Shown here in pieces: positions 7,054 to 16,052 of a stretch of 36,807 nucleotides of DNA. Numbering within the stretch: the stretch's first letter is position 1; each line of letters starts with the position of its first letter. The stretch is taken from positions 1 to 36,807 of the forward strand of contig CALGIG010000108.1 in the NCBI GenBank assembly GCA_937915865.1, written 5' to 3'. A program made the position numbers and the translations under genes. A model generated the notes under the pieces. It saw nothing but the letters and a program-made list of their open reading frames with translations. It was not told where the DNA came from and ran no database searches. Source of the stretch: an uncultured Prolixibacteraceae bacterium (GTDB lineage Bacteria; Bacteroidota; Bacteroidia; Bacteroidales; Prolixibacteraceae).

Positions 7054-9381
7054 TTAAATGCTTACGCCTTCCATCGATTTTTCCAAATTATTGGCTACTT
7101 CAATAAATTGGTCAACAGTAAGCTCTTTCATATAAATGAGCCCGTGTGTTGCGCGTACAAGAGGCTTTTCGTGTTGGTAGAAGAAATCTTTACCTAGCAG
7201 TAATTGTATTTGTTTAAGCTGTTCAACCCAAATACGTTGTGTTAGCTGACTGAATTTGCCGTCCAACTGGTAGCTGGGGAACGACGCGTCGACCTGGCTC
7301 AGATAGCATTCAGTAAACGATGAATCGAGTATTGCCAGGGCATTTAACGATACCGGTGCTATTATTTCAGTGTCAGCCGGATGATACCGGAACCATACAT
7401 TTCGGTAACCAATTACACGTAAATTAGTTAAATCTTCTTCCTGTGCCCATTCTTTAACTGCTGCTGCAATCGATTTTAATACTTTATAATGGGTATCCGG
7501 GCCACTTCCTTCTGGGTCCATGGCCAGGCTAATGCGTGTTGGTTTAAATTTACGGAACTGCTCCAGGATTGGAAGTACATCACGTTTATTATCAGGTTGT
7601 TGCCCAAAAGTAGACCCCTGATAAAAGCCTAATCGTAAGTGATGGACATTTTTCACAGGTACACCATAATGGGCCCAGACCAATTCTTCTTCCATTTCTC
7701 GAATCATTCCTTTTAAAGTCTGAATCTTTGGTGGGTTTTTGCCTCCATCGTAAGTGTTTTTTAAACTGTCGAGTATTTCAACTATGGTGTTGATCAATTG
7801 TTCGCGGTTACCTACTTCCCATATCTGGACAATGGCACGTACAACTCTATGGCATACGCCACGACGTTTTTCAGTTTCGTTATTCGATGCTACACTATCG
7901 AGGTAATGGTAAATATCTTTGTCCCATTTATATTTATATCCTTCTGCAAAGAAATCAGGAAAATTAATCATCTCAATTTTCCCTTTGCTTATCAAACTAA
8001 GAGTTTCGTTCAATAATCCGCTTAAATATTGGTTTATAACCGAAGTAAAACCTGAAGTCAAAACGGTAAAATGGAATTCGTTGCTTGCATCGCGTAGTTG
8101 CCTGTTAATAAAGGGCATGATTCCCAGCATTATATCATCGTGGTGTGGCCCGGTATGATAATATACCTGGTTCGATTCGCGTTCCATGCCTTTGTTTAGC
8201 TTTGCAGTAACCGAGTCAATAACTTCCTGTACAGTATTTTCGTCTAAATTTGGTATTAAGCTGCAATATTTGTCAGCCTTCAAATCGTCTAAGGTAAGTT
8301 TATGTCCAAACTTGTTTATTTTAGCACAAATATCAATAACTGCCCGTTCTGTTTTCTGATGGGTCCACTCTCCGGTTTGGTAATATTTGTTGATGCTGTC
8401 GGTTAATTTTACTGCTGCGCCGTTAGTTAGGTAGAAACGACTGTTTGTTAGTTTGGCTAATGCACTTGCCGGGTAATGATTGGAGGGCTCGTTTTCGAGA
8501 GAGTTTTTAATTACATCTGCAATAGCTTCTCCTGCTGCAAATACAATAGCCGTTGCATTGGGATTAAACGTAATTGTATCAAGTCCGATTGTGATAACCA
8601 ACCTATTTTTTGATACCTCAATACCTCCAAGGTCGCCAGCAGCTATTGCCTGTGTTTCAAAGTTTGTAGCAGTTAATCGTGTTGTTGAGAAATGATCAGT
8701 TCCACGGGTATTGAATGCAATATGTCCGTCAGGTCCAATTCCCGACATGAAGAAGCCAATTCCTCCAAGTTCGCGAATTTTCTGTTCATATTCCGAACAC
8801 CAATTATCGATAGCAAAAATGGCTTTCTGCTGTAATTTTTCATTATTTGTTTTTGCCTCGCGGAATCGAAGAGATAAGTCAATTCTCAAATCAGGAAAAA
8901 TTTCCAGGTATGTCTTCCCATCTGGAAGTGAGATTTCATCTGAATTGATTAATAATGCTTTGGAAGCATCAAGTCCGAAGCCTTTGAGGTAATAATTTTC
9001 AGTATAATTATAAAAACTGTTGTGTTGCTTCGAAGAAATAGGATAAAACTCGTCCATTTGAACAAAATGGAGCCCACCTAATTCAGGTTTCATAACACCT
9101 GCGAGTCCGTGAGAAGCCAGAAGTTCTTGTCCTCGTGGAGTATCCCAGTTTTCAAGGAAAAATTTGGTGTATTTGATGAAATATTCCGATGTTTTTCCGG
9201 TTGGCAGGCTTATTACCCCATTAGGGTTTTTACTTACCCATTCCAGGAAATGTAAAGCGGCTAGCATACCCAATTTTGGAAAATTCTCAACTGTGATATA
9301 AGGAATTTTCGTACTCATCTTTTCAATTCCTGCTTGCTGAAGGAATATTTGCTCAACCTTACTGAATTCTCTTGTTTTCAT
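7054..9381 (-). CDS. nagB: Glucosamine-6-phosphate deaminase fused to a PIG-L/LmbE-type deacetylase domain
   Basis: A 775-residue two-domain protein. Residues about 20-390 are a NagB-type deaminase/isomerase that converts glucosamine-6-phosphate to fructose-6-phosphate and ammonia; DEFYP (110-114) and MSGIGPDGHIAFN (212-224) carry the catalytic Asp and His. Residues about 400-770 are a PIG-L/LmbE-type domain whose zinc motif is GPHHDDIMLG (411-420), with a later DPEGSGPDTHYKV segment. PIG-L proteins remove N-acetyl groups from GlcNAc-type substrates, so one polypeptide could deacetylate and deaminate an amino sugar. Long NagB proteins of this kind are known in Bacteroidota. A ROK regulator lies 75 bp upstream on the same strand and may control it. 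Confidence 0.88.
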   Translation of the reverse strand: MKTREFSKVEQIFLQQAGIEKMSTKIPYITVENFPKLGMLAALHFLEWVSKNPNGVISLPTGKTSEYFIKYTKFFLENWDTPRGQELLASHGLAGVMKPELGGLHFVQMDEFYPISSKQHNSFYNYTENYYLKGFGLDASKALLINSDEISLPDGKTYLEIFPDLRIDLSLRFREAKTNNEKLQQKAIFAIDNWCSEYEQKIRELGGIGFFMSGIGPDGHIAFNTRGTDHFSTTRLTATNFETQAIAAGDLGGIEVSKNRLVITIGLDTITFNPNATAIVFAAGEAIADVIKNSLENEPSNHYPASALAKLTNSRFYLTNGAAVKLTDSINKYYQTGEWTHQKTERAVIDICAKINKFGHKLTLDDLKADKYCSLIPNLDENTVQEVIDSVTAKLNKGMERESNQVYYHTGPHHDDIMLGIMPFINRQLRDASNEFHFTVLTSGFTSVINQYLSGLLNETLSLISKGKIEMINFPDFFAEGYKYKWDKDIYHYLDSVASNNETEKRRGVCHRVVRAIVQIWEVGNREQLINTIVEILDSLKNTYDGGKNPPKIQTLKGMIREMEEELVWAHYGVPVKNVHHLRLGFYQGSTFGQQPDNKRDVLPILEQFRKFKPTRISLAMDPEGSGPDTHYKVLKSIAAAVKEWAQEEDLTNLRVIGYRNVWFRYHPADTEIIAPVSLNALAILDSSFTECYLSQVDASFPSYQLDGKFSQLTQRIWVEQLKQIQLLLGKDFFYQHEKPLVRATHGLIYMKELTVDQFIEVANNLEKSMEGVSI

Positions 9382-9456
9382 ATTTTTATATTTTGGAAAA
9401 ATGGATGCGTTCTGAGAAAGAAAACATCCAATCTGATTTTGAGTTTTGATAAATGA

Positions 9457-10683
9457 TTAATTTCTTTCGAGTTCACTTTCGAGAAATAAGGCAGCAACGC
9501 CCAATATTCCGGCCTGACTTCCTAATTCGGAAACCTTGATTTGTATTTCTTTAACCAGATCGGGTATACAGAATGCCTGTATGGATTGTTGAATTGGCGG
9601 TAGGATATATTGGTTAGCTTCTGCGATAGGGCCTCCCAAAATGATCAGCTCCGGATTGAATATTTGAATCAAATAAGCAAGACCTTTTCCCAACCATTGG
9701 CCAACATTGGCCAACATAGTTATTGAATATTGATCGCCCATTGTGGCAGCCAGAATAACTTTTTTAATTTCGTTGTTGTCGTTATCAGTTAAACCTGCTA
9801 AAAAGGATGAATGCCCGGTTTCAACCCCTTCTTTGGCCAATTGGGCAATAGCTGTACCTGAAGCTACAGTTTCTAAGCAGCCGCGTTTACCGCACCTGCA
9901 AAGTAATCCGTTATCAACCATTGGGAGATGTCCGAATTCGCCTGCAAATCCATCGCGACCTTTATAAAGTTTCCCATTTACAATTATGCCCAAGCCAATA
10001 CCCCAATCTAGCTGAAGGGCAAGAACATTTTTTCTGGAATGAGCCAATCCAAACCGTAGTTCGGCGAATGCCCGTGCTTTAGCGTCGTTTTCGATGATTA
10101 CCTTTAATCCAAATTTATTCCGAAATATTTCAGCAACAGGGCGATCTGAAACCATGTGCGTTTTATTTATTCCAGTTGCCGAATCGACCATTCCCGGCAT
10201 TTCAATACCAATACCAAGAATTTTTTCTCGCGCAATTCCTTTTTCGTGAATGACATTCTCAGTGAATTCAACAATTGGGTCGATAATGCTTATTCCATGC
10301 GATATATTTAATGTTAATATTTGATCATTAACAACGCTCTGGTTCTTTGCATTAAATATCGTTACTGATGTTTTATACAGATTGATTGATATTCCGATAA
10401 TAAAAAAAGCATCCTCTTTATTGCCATATAAATTAGGACGTCGGCCTCCGCTCGAATTTCCCTGCCCTAGTTCTTCAACAATGCCTTCTTCTTTTAATTC
10501 GTTGAGTAAACTTATTATTTTCGGAGTGCTTAGTTTGACGAACTTACCTAAGTCTGTATTAGTCATTGCTCCGTGAAGAAACAGATTTTTGATTATCTTT
10601 CGCTTTTGCGAGTTATTCTTCATTTCAACGACATTCATTTCGCTGTAGTCGTTATTATTTACCTGAGGGAATGCCATAGTCAT
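9457..10683 (-). CDS. ROK-family transcriptional regulator (NagC-like)
   Basis: A 408-residue protein. Residues about 26-85 are a winged helix-turn-helix (LFLHGAMTNTDLGKFVKLST...) followed by a ROK sugar-kinase fold. The ROK zinc site is present: EFGH (249-252) and CRCGKRGCLE (262-271). The sugar-kinase catalytic Asp is kept in END (Asp200), but the phosphate loop reads DWGIGLG instead of the usual GTGIGxG, which suggests ligand binding without catalysis. Its position just upstream of the NagB fusion argues for an N-acetylglucosamine or glucosamine-phosphate responsive regulator. The exact effector is inferred from context. Confidence 0.85.
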   Translation of the reverse strand: MTMAFPQVNNNDYSEMNVVEMKNNSQKRKIIKNLFLHGAMTNTDLGKFVKLSTPKIISLLNELKEEGIVEELGQGNSSGGRRPNLYGNKEDAFFIIGISINLYKTSVTIFNAKNQSVVNDQILTLNISHGISIIDPIVEFTENVIHEKGIAREKILGIGIEMPGMVDSATGINKTHMVSDRPVAEIFRNKFGLKVIIENDAKARAFAELRFGLAHSRKNVLALQLDWGIGLGIIVNGKLYKGRDGFAGEFGHLPMVDNGLLCRCGKRGCLETVASGTAIAQLAKEGVETGHSSFLAGLTDNDNNEIKKVILAATMGDQYSITMLANVGQWLGKGLAYLIQIFNPELIILGGPIAEANQYILPPIQQSIQAFCIPDLVKEIQIKVSELGSQAGILGVAALFLESELERN

Positions 10684-10707
10684 ATTTTTATCCAGGTTAA
10701 AACATTA

Positions 10708-10715
10708 CAAATGTA
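10708..10715 (-). promoter_or_regulatory. Candidate -7 element for the ROK/nagB unit
   Basis: On the minus strand this reads TACATTTG, an exact TAnnTTTG element, placed so that transcription would begin about 18 nt before the ROK start codon. No clear -33 TTTG is present at the usual distance. Confidence 0.4.
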
Positions 10716-10814
10716 TTTAATTTATTTTTGAAATAAGCACATACTTTTATTAAAATTTTAAAAAGTTTATTGTTTTAATCTCAGAGTCTGTTTAAATTTA
10801 ATTTAAGACTCAAT

Positions 10815-10852
10815 ACTCACCCCAAGTCCGATTTATCGGACTTGGGGTGAGT
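10815..10852. terminator. Strong 18-bp palindrome, terminator-like
   Basis: ACTCACCCCAAGTCCGAT (10815-10832) is followed after two bases by its exact reverse complement (10835-10852), then CAAAAAAG. The stem is unusually long and GC-rich for the surrounding AT-rich DNA. It could terminate a transcript or be one of the interspersed palindromes seen elsewhere in this window. Neither flanking gene ends here. Confidence 0.6.
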
Positions 10853-11280
10853 CAAAAAAGATAGAATTAAGGTTAAAATTCTTCAATAAAAAAATTTAAA
10901 CAGTTTCTCAAGCTTATGTGAATATCCTTTTCGTTGCCTAAAGCCAATTAATGCGCAAGCGGCCTGGGCCGGTGAGTCGTCGAACGTAGTTTTTGGTGCG
11001 AATCGGGCTTAGCCTTGACCTTTTTTGATTTTATGTGTCAAGACAAAAAGTAATTAGAGTTTTGGAGCAAGGCTCCAACGCTAAATAAATTAGGTATTCA
11101 ATGGGATATTTAATTATGCTTCAAACAAAACTTTACGATGTGTCATAGTTTAAAATTTGTCAGACGTTGGCTATATTTAGAAATGGGTTGGTTTGTAGTC
11201 AGGAATTAACTATCAAATTTACTCTAAACGTGTGCTGACTACAGAAATAGGAAATAATGAAACTCTTGATGAAATAAAAA

Positions 11281-11313
11281 AGTGAAAAGCGGTGGTGCTC
11301 ACCGCTTTTCACT
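11281..11313 (-). terminator. Minus-strand intrinsic terminator without an assigned gene
   Basis: AGTGAAAAGCGGTG (11281-11294) and CACCGCTTTTCACT (11300-11313) form a 14-bp perfect stem with a 5-nt loop. On the minus strand the stem is followed by TTTTTT; on the plus strand by AAAC. It therefore looks like an intrinsic terminator for a minus-strand transcript coming from about 11320-11690, where no intact protein gene is seen. A small RNA is possible. Confidence 0.6.
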
Positions 11314-11691
11314 AAACAAACAACTAAAATTACCTTACGAACTTTGCTTTCACAAAAAACCAATCAACCCAAAAAGTTCAAATTAGATTTGCAAAGTCAA
11401 AACAGGTTACGCGAACAAATGATGCTTTGTTTCAGATTTAGTGTTAATTAACAATTATTAGCACTTGTCCAAAACAGGAAATTCCAGATTTTTGTTGTTA
11501 ATACCTTTATTTTCTTCAACAATCAGAATATCTCCGGGGCCGATCTCCCACCTTGATGTGGACGAAACGGTTTGGCCTCAAGTTAACTTCGTTCCTGAGT
11601 TATACGGACAATTTCATGCAAATTTACTTCAGAATTACATATTCTTTTTCTAGCTTTTTTCCATCTTTACAGCTTCTATAGTGAGGATAAT

Positions 11692-12456
11692 ATGTCGGTT
11701 TTGAATGAAATACTTGTTTTCTTAGCAGCGGTTACAGCTGGATTTATAAATGCTATGGCAGGCGGAGGAACTTTGGTCTCGTTTCCGGTATTGTTAGCGG
11801 TTGGTATTTCGCCGGTTGTTGCCAATGTTACCAATACGGTTGCTTTGGTTCCTGGAACAATTGGTGGAATGTGGGCCCAACGGCGTGAGTTTCAGTCGCA
11901 GCGCAAGCGATTAATCAAATTACTCCCTGTTGGTGTATTGGGCGGCGTAGTTGGAGGTTTACTAATCTTAAATACAAATGAAGAAACGTTCAGAATTATA
12001 ATTCCTTACCTTATATTACTTGCAACGCTATTGTTGGCCTTGCAGGCTAAAATTAAAAATTGGGTTGTATCCCGCATCGGTCAAGCACATAACGAACATC
12101 ACAGCCCAATATTTATGATGAGCCTTGTTTTTATGGCAGCAGTATATGGCGGTTATTTTGGAGCTGGTTTAGGAGTAATTTTAATGGCCACACTCGGATT
12201 AGTTACCGACGAAAATCTAACAAGTTTAAATTTTTTGAAACAGGCATTAGGTTTTGCAATTAATTTTGCAGCAGCTATTTACTTTGCCTTCTCAGGGAAA
12301 GTAAATTGGTTTATAGCCTTTATAATGATTTTTGGATCTCTATTAGGTGGTTGGGTTGGCGGGATGCTAGCCGGTAGGATAAAACCCGAAATTCTACGTT
12401 GGATAGTTGTTTCAGCAGGATTAATTGCTTCAATTATTTTCTTTCTGAAAAATTAA
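11692..12456 (+). CDS. TauE/SafE-family membrane permease (UPF0721)
   Basis: A 254-residue integral membrane protein with about seven or eight hydrophobic segments and the family-typical N-terminal signature GFINAMAGGGTLVSFPVLL (about 17-35), repeated in weaker form in the second half (GGYFGAGLGVILMATLGL). Relatives export or import sulfite, sulfoacetate or other small organosulfur anions, but substrate cannot be assigned here. A GAGGA ribosome-binding site precedes the ATG (near 11685). It stands alone between two non-coding regions, each with a minus-strand terminator-like hairpin. Confidence 0.88.
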   Translation: MSVLNEILVFLAAVTAGFINAMAGGGTLVSFPVLLAVGISPVVANVTNTVALVPGTIGGMWAQRREFQSQRKRLIKLLPVGVLGGVVGGLLILNTNEETFRIIIPYLILLATLLLALQAKIKNWVVSRIGQAHNEHHSPIFMMSLVFMAAVYGGYFGAGLGVILMATLGLVTDENLTSLNFLKQALGFAINFAAAIYFAFSGKVNWFIAFIMIFGSLLGGWVGGMLAGRIKPEILRWIVVSAGLIASIIFFLKN

Positions 12457-13008
12457 CTCTATCTAAATTAAGTTGTAAACAAGTATACTTAAACAAAAAA
12501 GAAAAGGCTGCCCTCTGACAGCCTTTCCACCCGTTACGACGGGAAACTAACCTAAACCAACTAAACCTAATAAACCATAAGCTCATCAAAGTTTACAACT
12601 TTTTGGATGTTACTTAAATAACATGTAAAGCATAACTTTGTTTCGCCAAGTGTATTGTATTTTTAAATTAATTACCGTATAGAACGTTATCGTTTATTCG
12701 ATGGGGCAAAAATACTAAAAATAAATAATCCTCCAAATGTAGGTGCCATGAAAAAAATAAAATTATCATTTTTTTAAAATTTGCAATTGGCTGAAAATCA
12801 AAATATAAATGAAAAATGTTTGAAATTTAAAATGAAAAAATCTTGATGATGTTCCAAATAACCCTTTCGTAATTGTGTATTTTACACAAATTGCCATGGT
12901 TATTGTTTTTTGTGTCGGAGTATTTTTAACATAGAGTTATTAATAAATACTTTGTATTTTTGTCGTCATTATTTGTTTAATATGTTTTGCTGTATAAAAT
13001 TGTTAAAT
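12457..13008. other. AT-rich intergenic region, no gene seen
   Basis: About 550 bp between the TauE-like gene and the GHL10 gene. It contains a minus-strand terminator-like hairpin (12503-12526) next to a small CCCGT-TACG-ACGGG hairpin (12530-12543), then a strongly AT-rich tract. A TATTTTTG sequence at 12955-12962, an exact TAnnTTTG match, could be the -7 element for the GHL10 gene starting at 13009, although no good -33 box accompanies it. Confidence 0.55.
12503..12543 (-). terminator. Minus-strand tandem hairpins with T-rich tail
   Basis: AAAGGCTG (12503-12510) pairs with CAGCCTTT (12519-12526), and on the minus strand is followed by TCTTTTTTG, as in an intrinsic terminator. Directly upstream of it on that strand is a CCCGT/ACGGG mini-hairpin with a 4-nt loop (12530-12543). 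No protein gene on the minus strand leads into it, so it may end a small RNA. On the plus strand it could instead weakly terminate the TauE-like gene. Confidence 0.5.
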
Positions 13009-14514
13009 ATGTTTAGGATTTTTTTAGCCTTATTGATATTGACATTCAACAATGTTTATGGACAAACTAATCCGAAAAGAGAGTTTCGGGCCGTTTGGGT
13101 TGCCACGGTGAACAACATCGATTGGCCATCAAAGCCGGGTTTGTCTACCGATCAGCAGAAAAAGGAGGTAATCGATTTATTGGATATGCACAAAAGAAAT
13201 GGCATGAATGCTATTATTATGCAAATTAGGCCTGCCGCTGATGCTTTTTACAAGTCTGATTTAGAACCTTGGTCGAGGTATTTGACTGGTATACAAGGTA
13301 AAGCACCCGTTCCGTTTTACGATCCGTTACAATTCTGGGTCGATGAATGTCACAAACGAGATATGGAATTTCATGCATGGTTAAACCCTTTCAGAGTTGC
13401 CCAAGATATATCTGATCCACTTTCGGCTAATCATATTGCTTTTAAGCATCCCGATTGGATTGTGAATTATGGCGATAAACTCTATTTTGATCCGGGTCTG
13501 CCGCAAACACGCGAGTTTGTCGTTAAAATTGTAACTGATATTGTTTCGAGGTATGATATTGATGCCATACATTTTGACGATTATTTTTACCCCTATCCAT
13601 TGAAAGAAGATTTTCCCGATCAGGTCTCATTCGAAAGATATAATCGTGGTTTTTCAGTTGAGCATAAAGCCGACTGGAGACGCGATAATGTTGATATTCT
13701 GATAAAAAGCCTTTCTGAAATCATAAAAAAAACAAAGCCTTGGGTGAAATTTGGGATCAGCCCATTTGGCGTTTGGAGAAATATATCTGATGATCCTGAT
13801 GGATCGGATACAAAAGCCGGAACAACTAATTTCGACCATTTGTATGCCGATATTCTGAAGTGGCAAAAAAATGGTTGGATTGACTATTGCCTTCCCCAGT
13901 TATATTGGCAAATTGGTCATCCTTCTGTTGATTTTTTGAAATTATCCGAATGGTGGGCCAATCATGCCTATAACAGGGCAATGTACATAGGGCACGGAGT
14001 ATACAAACTTGATGCAAATTCGACAATTCCTGATTGGAAGGACCCAGATCAACTTGTAAAGCAAATTCAAATCGTTCGTCAAAATCCCAAATTGGGCGGA
14101 AGTGCCTTTTATAGCAGTATTCATTTTAAACGAGACCTTTATGGCTTCGACAAACATTTACGCGAAAACCTTTACAAGTCGCCTGCATTAATACCGCAAA
14201 TGCCTTGGATTGATAAGACACCTCCGATAGCGCCCAGACGGTTCAAAAAGAGAGGTCATAAACTGAAATGGAAAGTGGTAAAAACGCCGAACGAGATGGA
14301 TAAACCTGTAAGCTTTATTGTGTATTTGAACCCGGTTGGAACAACTTTTGATGCACAGGAATCTGAAAATATTTTTACCATTACTAAGCATAAAAGCATT
14401 TCTTTTAGGCCAAATTCACGTAAATTACAGAAGAAATATGAAATCCGGGTTTCTGCTGTCGACAGGCTTCACAACGAGAGTGAACCTACTAAAATGAAAA
14501 TGATTAAAATGTAA
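13009..14514 (+). CDS. Glycoside hydrolase-like GHL10 family protein (DUF187)
   Basis: About 501 residues from the ATG at 13009. This start is chosen because it puts the signal peptide MFRIFLALLILTFNNVYG at the N-terminus; a longer reading from a TTG at 12910 adds 33 residues with no homology-like character. The mature protein starts near QTNPKREFRAVWVATVNNIDWP, the hallmark of GHL10 (TIM-barrel) proteins. It continues with conserved DAIHFDDYFYPYP near residues 184-196 and a C-terminal beta domain (SFIVYLNPVG...) resembling a fibronectin-type or CBM-like module. The family is thought to act on glycans at the envelope; the substrate is unknown. The glycosyltransferase gene follows after 12 bp. 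Confidence 0.85.
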   Translation: MFRIFLALLILTFNNVYGQTNPKREFRAVWVATVNNIDWPSKPGLSTDQQKKEVIDLLDMHKRNGMNAIIMQIRPAADAFYKSDLEPWSRYLTGIQGKAPVPFYDPLQFWVDECHKRDMEFHAWLNPFRVAQDISDPLSANHIAFKHPDWIVNYGDKLYFDPGLPQTREFVVKIVTDIVSRYDIDAIHFDDYFYPYPLKEDFPDQVSFERYNRGFSVEHKADWRRDNVDILIKSLSEIIKKTKPWVKFGISPFGVWRNISDDPDGSDTKAGTTNFDHLYADILKWQKNGWIDYCLPQLYWQIGHPSVDFLKLSEWWANHAYNRAMYIGHGVYKLDANSTIPDWKDPDQLVKQIQIVRQNPKLGGSAFYSSIHFKRDLYGFDKHLRENLYKSPALIPQMPWIDKTPPIAPRRFKKRGHKLKWKVVKTPNEMDKPVSFIVYLNPVGTTFDAQESENIFTITKHKSISFRPNSRKLQKKYEIRVSAVDRLHNESEPTKMKMIKM

Positions 14515-14526
14515 AGAAGACCTAAC

Positions 14527-16008
14527 ATGAAACGAACAGTCGATTGTTTTTTTGTATATACTGCTCAGGAAGAAAGCCAGAAATTAATTGATCAGCTGCG
14601 AACTTCGACTTTGGTTCGTGAGGTTTATGTTTTGGCACGCGAGCAAGTTCAACTGACCCATTGCCAGATAGTGACTGTTGAAGAGAATAATTCGTGCTCG
14701 ACTATACGGTTGATTGCCAAACTTCTCCGAGCTGATTTTGCTTTGCTGGCGCTCAATGAATCGGCTATTAATGTTGGGCCGGGTGCAATAGAGCGTATGG
14801 TTCAGGTTGCCGGGTACACCGATGCACCGATGGTTTATGCTGATTATTTAGAGGTTTTGGACGGAGTTGTTTCATCATATCCGACCATCGATTATCAATT
14901 GGGAAGTTTACGCGATGATTTTAATTTCGGGCCTGTCAGGTTTTATCGTTCTGAAGTTTTGAAAGCATTCAGGTACGAAAATTACGAGACATTGAAATAT
15001 GCAGGAAGTTATGCTTTAAGGCTACGGGCCAGCCGCATGGGAGAGCTGGTGCGTATTCCTGAATATTTGTTTACCAAAGTAGAAACAGATACCCGAACAT
15101 CGGGCGAAAAACAATTTGATTACGTGAAAGCCTCTGCTCGTGAAAGGCAGTTGGAAATGGAACAGGTTTGTAGAACTCATTTGCGCGATATTGGTGCTTT
15201 ATTACTTGCTCCTTTCCCAGAAACTATTCTGTCGGAGAATTTTGAAACTGAAGCTACCGTGATTATTCCCGTAAAGAATCGTGTAAAAACCATTCGCGAT
15301 GCTATTGTTTCGGTATTGATACAAAAAACATCTTTCAATTTTAACCTGATTGTTGTCGATAATTATTCGACTGATGGGACTTCCAAAATTCTTGAAGAAT
15401 ACGCTAATCAGGGAAAGTTGATCCATGTTATCCCTGAACGAAAAGACCTTGGCATTGGCGGTTGCTGGAATGAAGCGCTTTTTCACCCGGAATGTGGCAA
15501 GTTTATTGTCCAGCTCGATAGTGATGATTTGTATGTTAATGAAAACACGCTTCAAACAATCGTTGATAAGTTCTATGAAGAAAATTGTGCAATGGTTGTT
15601 GGCAGTTACCGAATGACCAATTTTAATTTGGAAGAAATTCCTCCGGGTGTAATTGATCATCGCGAGTGGACTGATGATAATGGTCCTAATAATGCTTTAC
15701 GAATTAATGGTTTAGGTGCACCGAGAGCTTTTTATACTCCTATTTTGCGAGAGATTCGTGTGCCAAATGTAAGCTATGGAGAAGATTATGCTTTGGGTCT
15801 TGCTATATCAGGAAAATATAAAATTGGCCGAGTGTACCAACCTATTTATTTGTGCCGTCGATGGGATGACAATACCGATGCCTTACTCAACGTGGCTAAA
15901 ATGAATGCCAATAACTTATATAAAGATCGCATTCGTACATTCGAACTTCAGGCTAGGATACAACGAAATAAAAAGCTGGATCCTGATAAGGCCTGGAATG
16001 AAGAATAA
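14527..16008 (+). CDS. Family 2 glycosyltransferase with two GT-A-like halves
   Basis: A 493-residue protein. The C-terminal half is a clear GT-A family 2 domain: TVIIPVKNRVKTIRDAI (244-260), VVDNYSTDGT (276-285) and the metal-binding DSDD (331-334), followed by GEDYALGLAISGKYK. The N-terminal 230 residues resemble a divergent GT-A fold (LLRADFALLALNES, then PMVYADYLEV) but lack an obvious metal-binding DxD. No signal peptide or membrane helix is seen, so it works in the cytoplasm on an unknown acceptor. It is probably co-transcribed with the GHL10 gene 12 bp upstream and converges with the DUF4056 gene. Confidence 0.85.
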   Translation: MKRTVDCFFVYTAQEESQKLIDQLRTSTLVREVYVLAREQVQLTHCQIVTVEENNSCSTIRLIAKLLRADFALLALNESAINVGPGAIERMVQVAGYTDAPMVYADYLEVLDGVVSSYPTIDYQLGSLRDDFNFGPVRFYRSEVLKAFRYENYETLKYAGSYALRLRASRMGELVRIPEYLFTKVETDTRTSGEKQFDYVKASARERQLEMEQVCRTHLRDIGALLLAPFPETILSENFETEATVIIPVKNRVKTIRDAIVSVLIQKTSFNFNLIVVDNYSTDGTSKILEEYANQGKLIHVIPERKDLGIGGCWNEALFHPECGKFIVQLDSDDLYVNENTLQTIVDKFYEENCAMVVGSYRMTNFNLEEIPPGVIDHREWTDDNGPNNALRINGLGAPRAFYTPILREIRVPNVSYGEDYALGLAISGKYKIGRVYQPIYLCRRWDDNTDALLNVAKMNANNLYKDRIRTFELQARIQRNKKLDPDKAWNEE

Positions 16009-16013
16009 TTCAT

Positions 16014-16052
16014 AAGAAGGAGAAGTTAGGTTAATGCTAATTTCTCCTTCTT
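16014..16052. terminator. Bidirectional terminator between convergent genes
   Basis: Arms at 16014-16029 and 16037-16052 pair in 15 of 16 positions (AAGAAGGAGAA against TTCTCCTTCTT) with a 7-nt loop. The hairpin begins 5 bp after the glycosyltransferase stop and covers the stop codon of the minus-strand DUF4056 gene. A pyrimidine-rich TTCCTTTT follows on the plus strand. Confidence 0.7.

Larger units (their letters stand above)
10684..11691. other. Intergenic region of about 1 kb without a convincing gene
   Basis: This AT-rich stretch holds the start region of the ROK gene, an 18-bp palindrome (10815-10852), a 9-bp inverted repeat TGTAGTCAG/CTGACTACA (11194-11202 and 11235-11243), and a minus-strand terminator-like hairpin (11281-11313). 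On the minus strand 11458-11577 reads as a protein-like fragment containing WEIGPGDILIVEENK and ending VLDKC-stop. It has an in-frame TGA upstream and no start codon, so it looks like a decayed gene end. No tRNA or known RNA was recognised. Confidence 0.6.

Noticed and set aside
12910..13008. Longer GHL10 reading frame starting at TTG 12910
   Set aside because: The ATG at 13009 gives a clean signal peptide followed directly by the family core; the extra part has no recognisable features.
15202..15660. Minus-strand open frame of 152 codons inside the glycosyltransferase gene
   Set aside because: It is antisense to a well-supported GT2 domain and shows no protein-family features.
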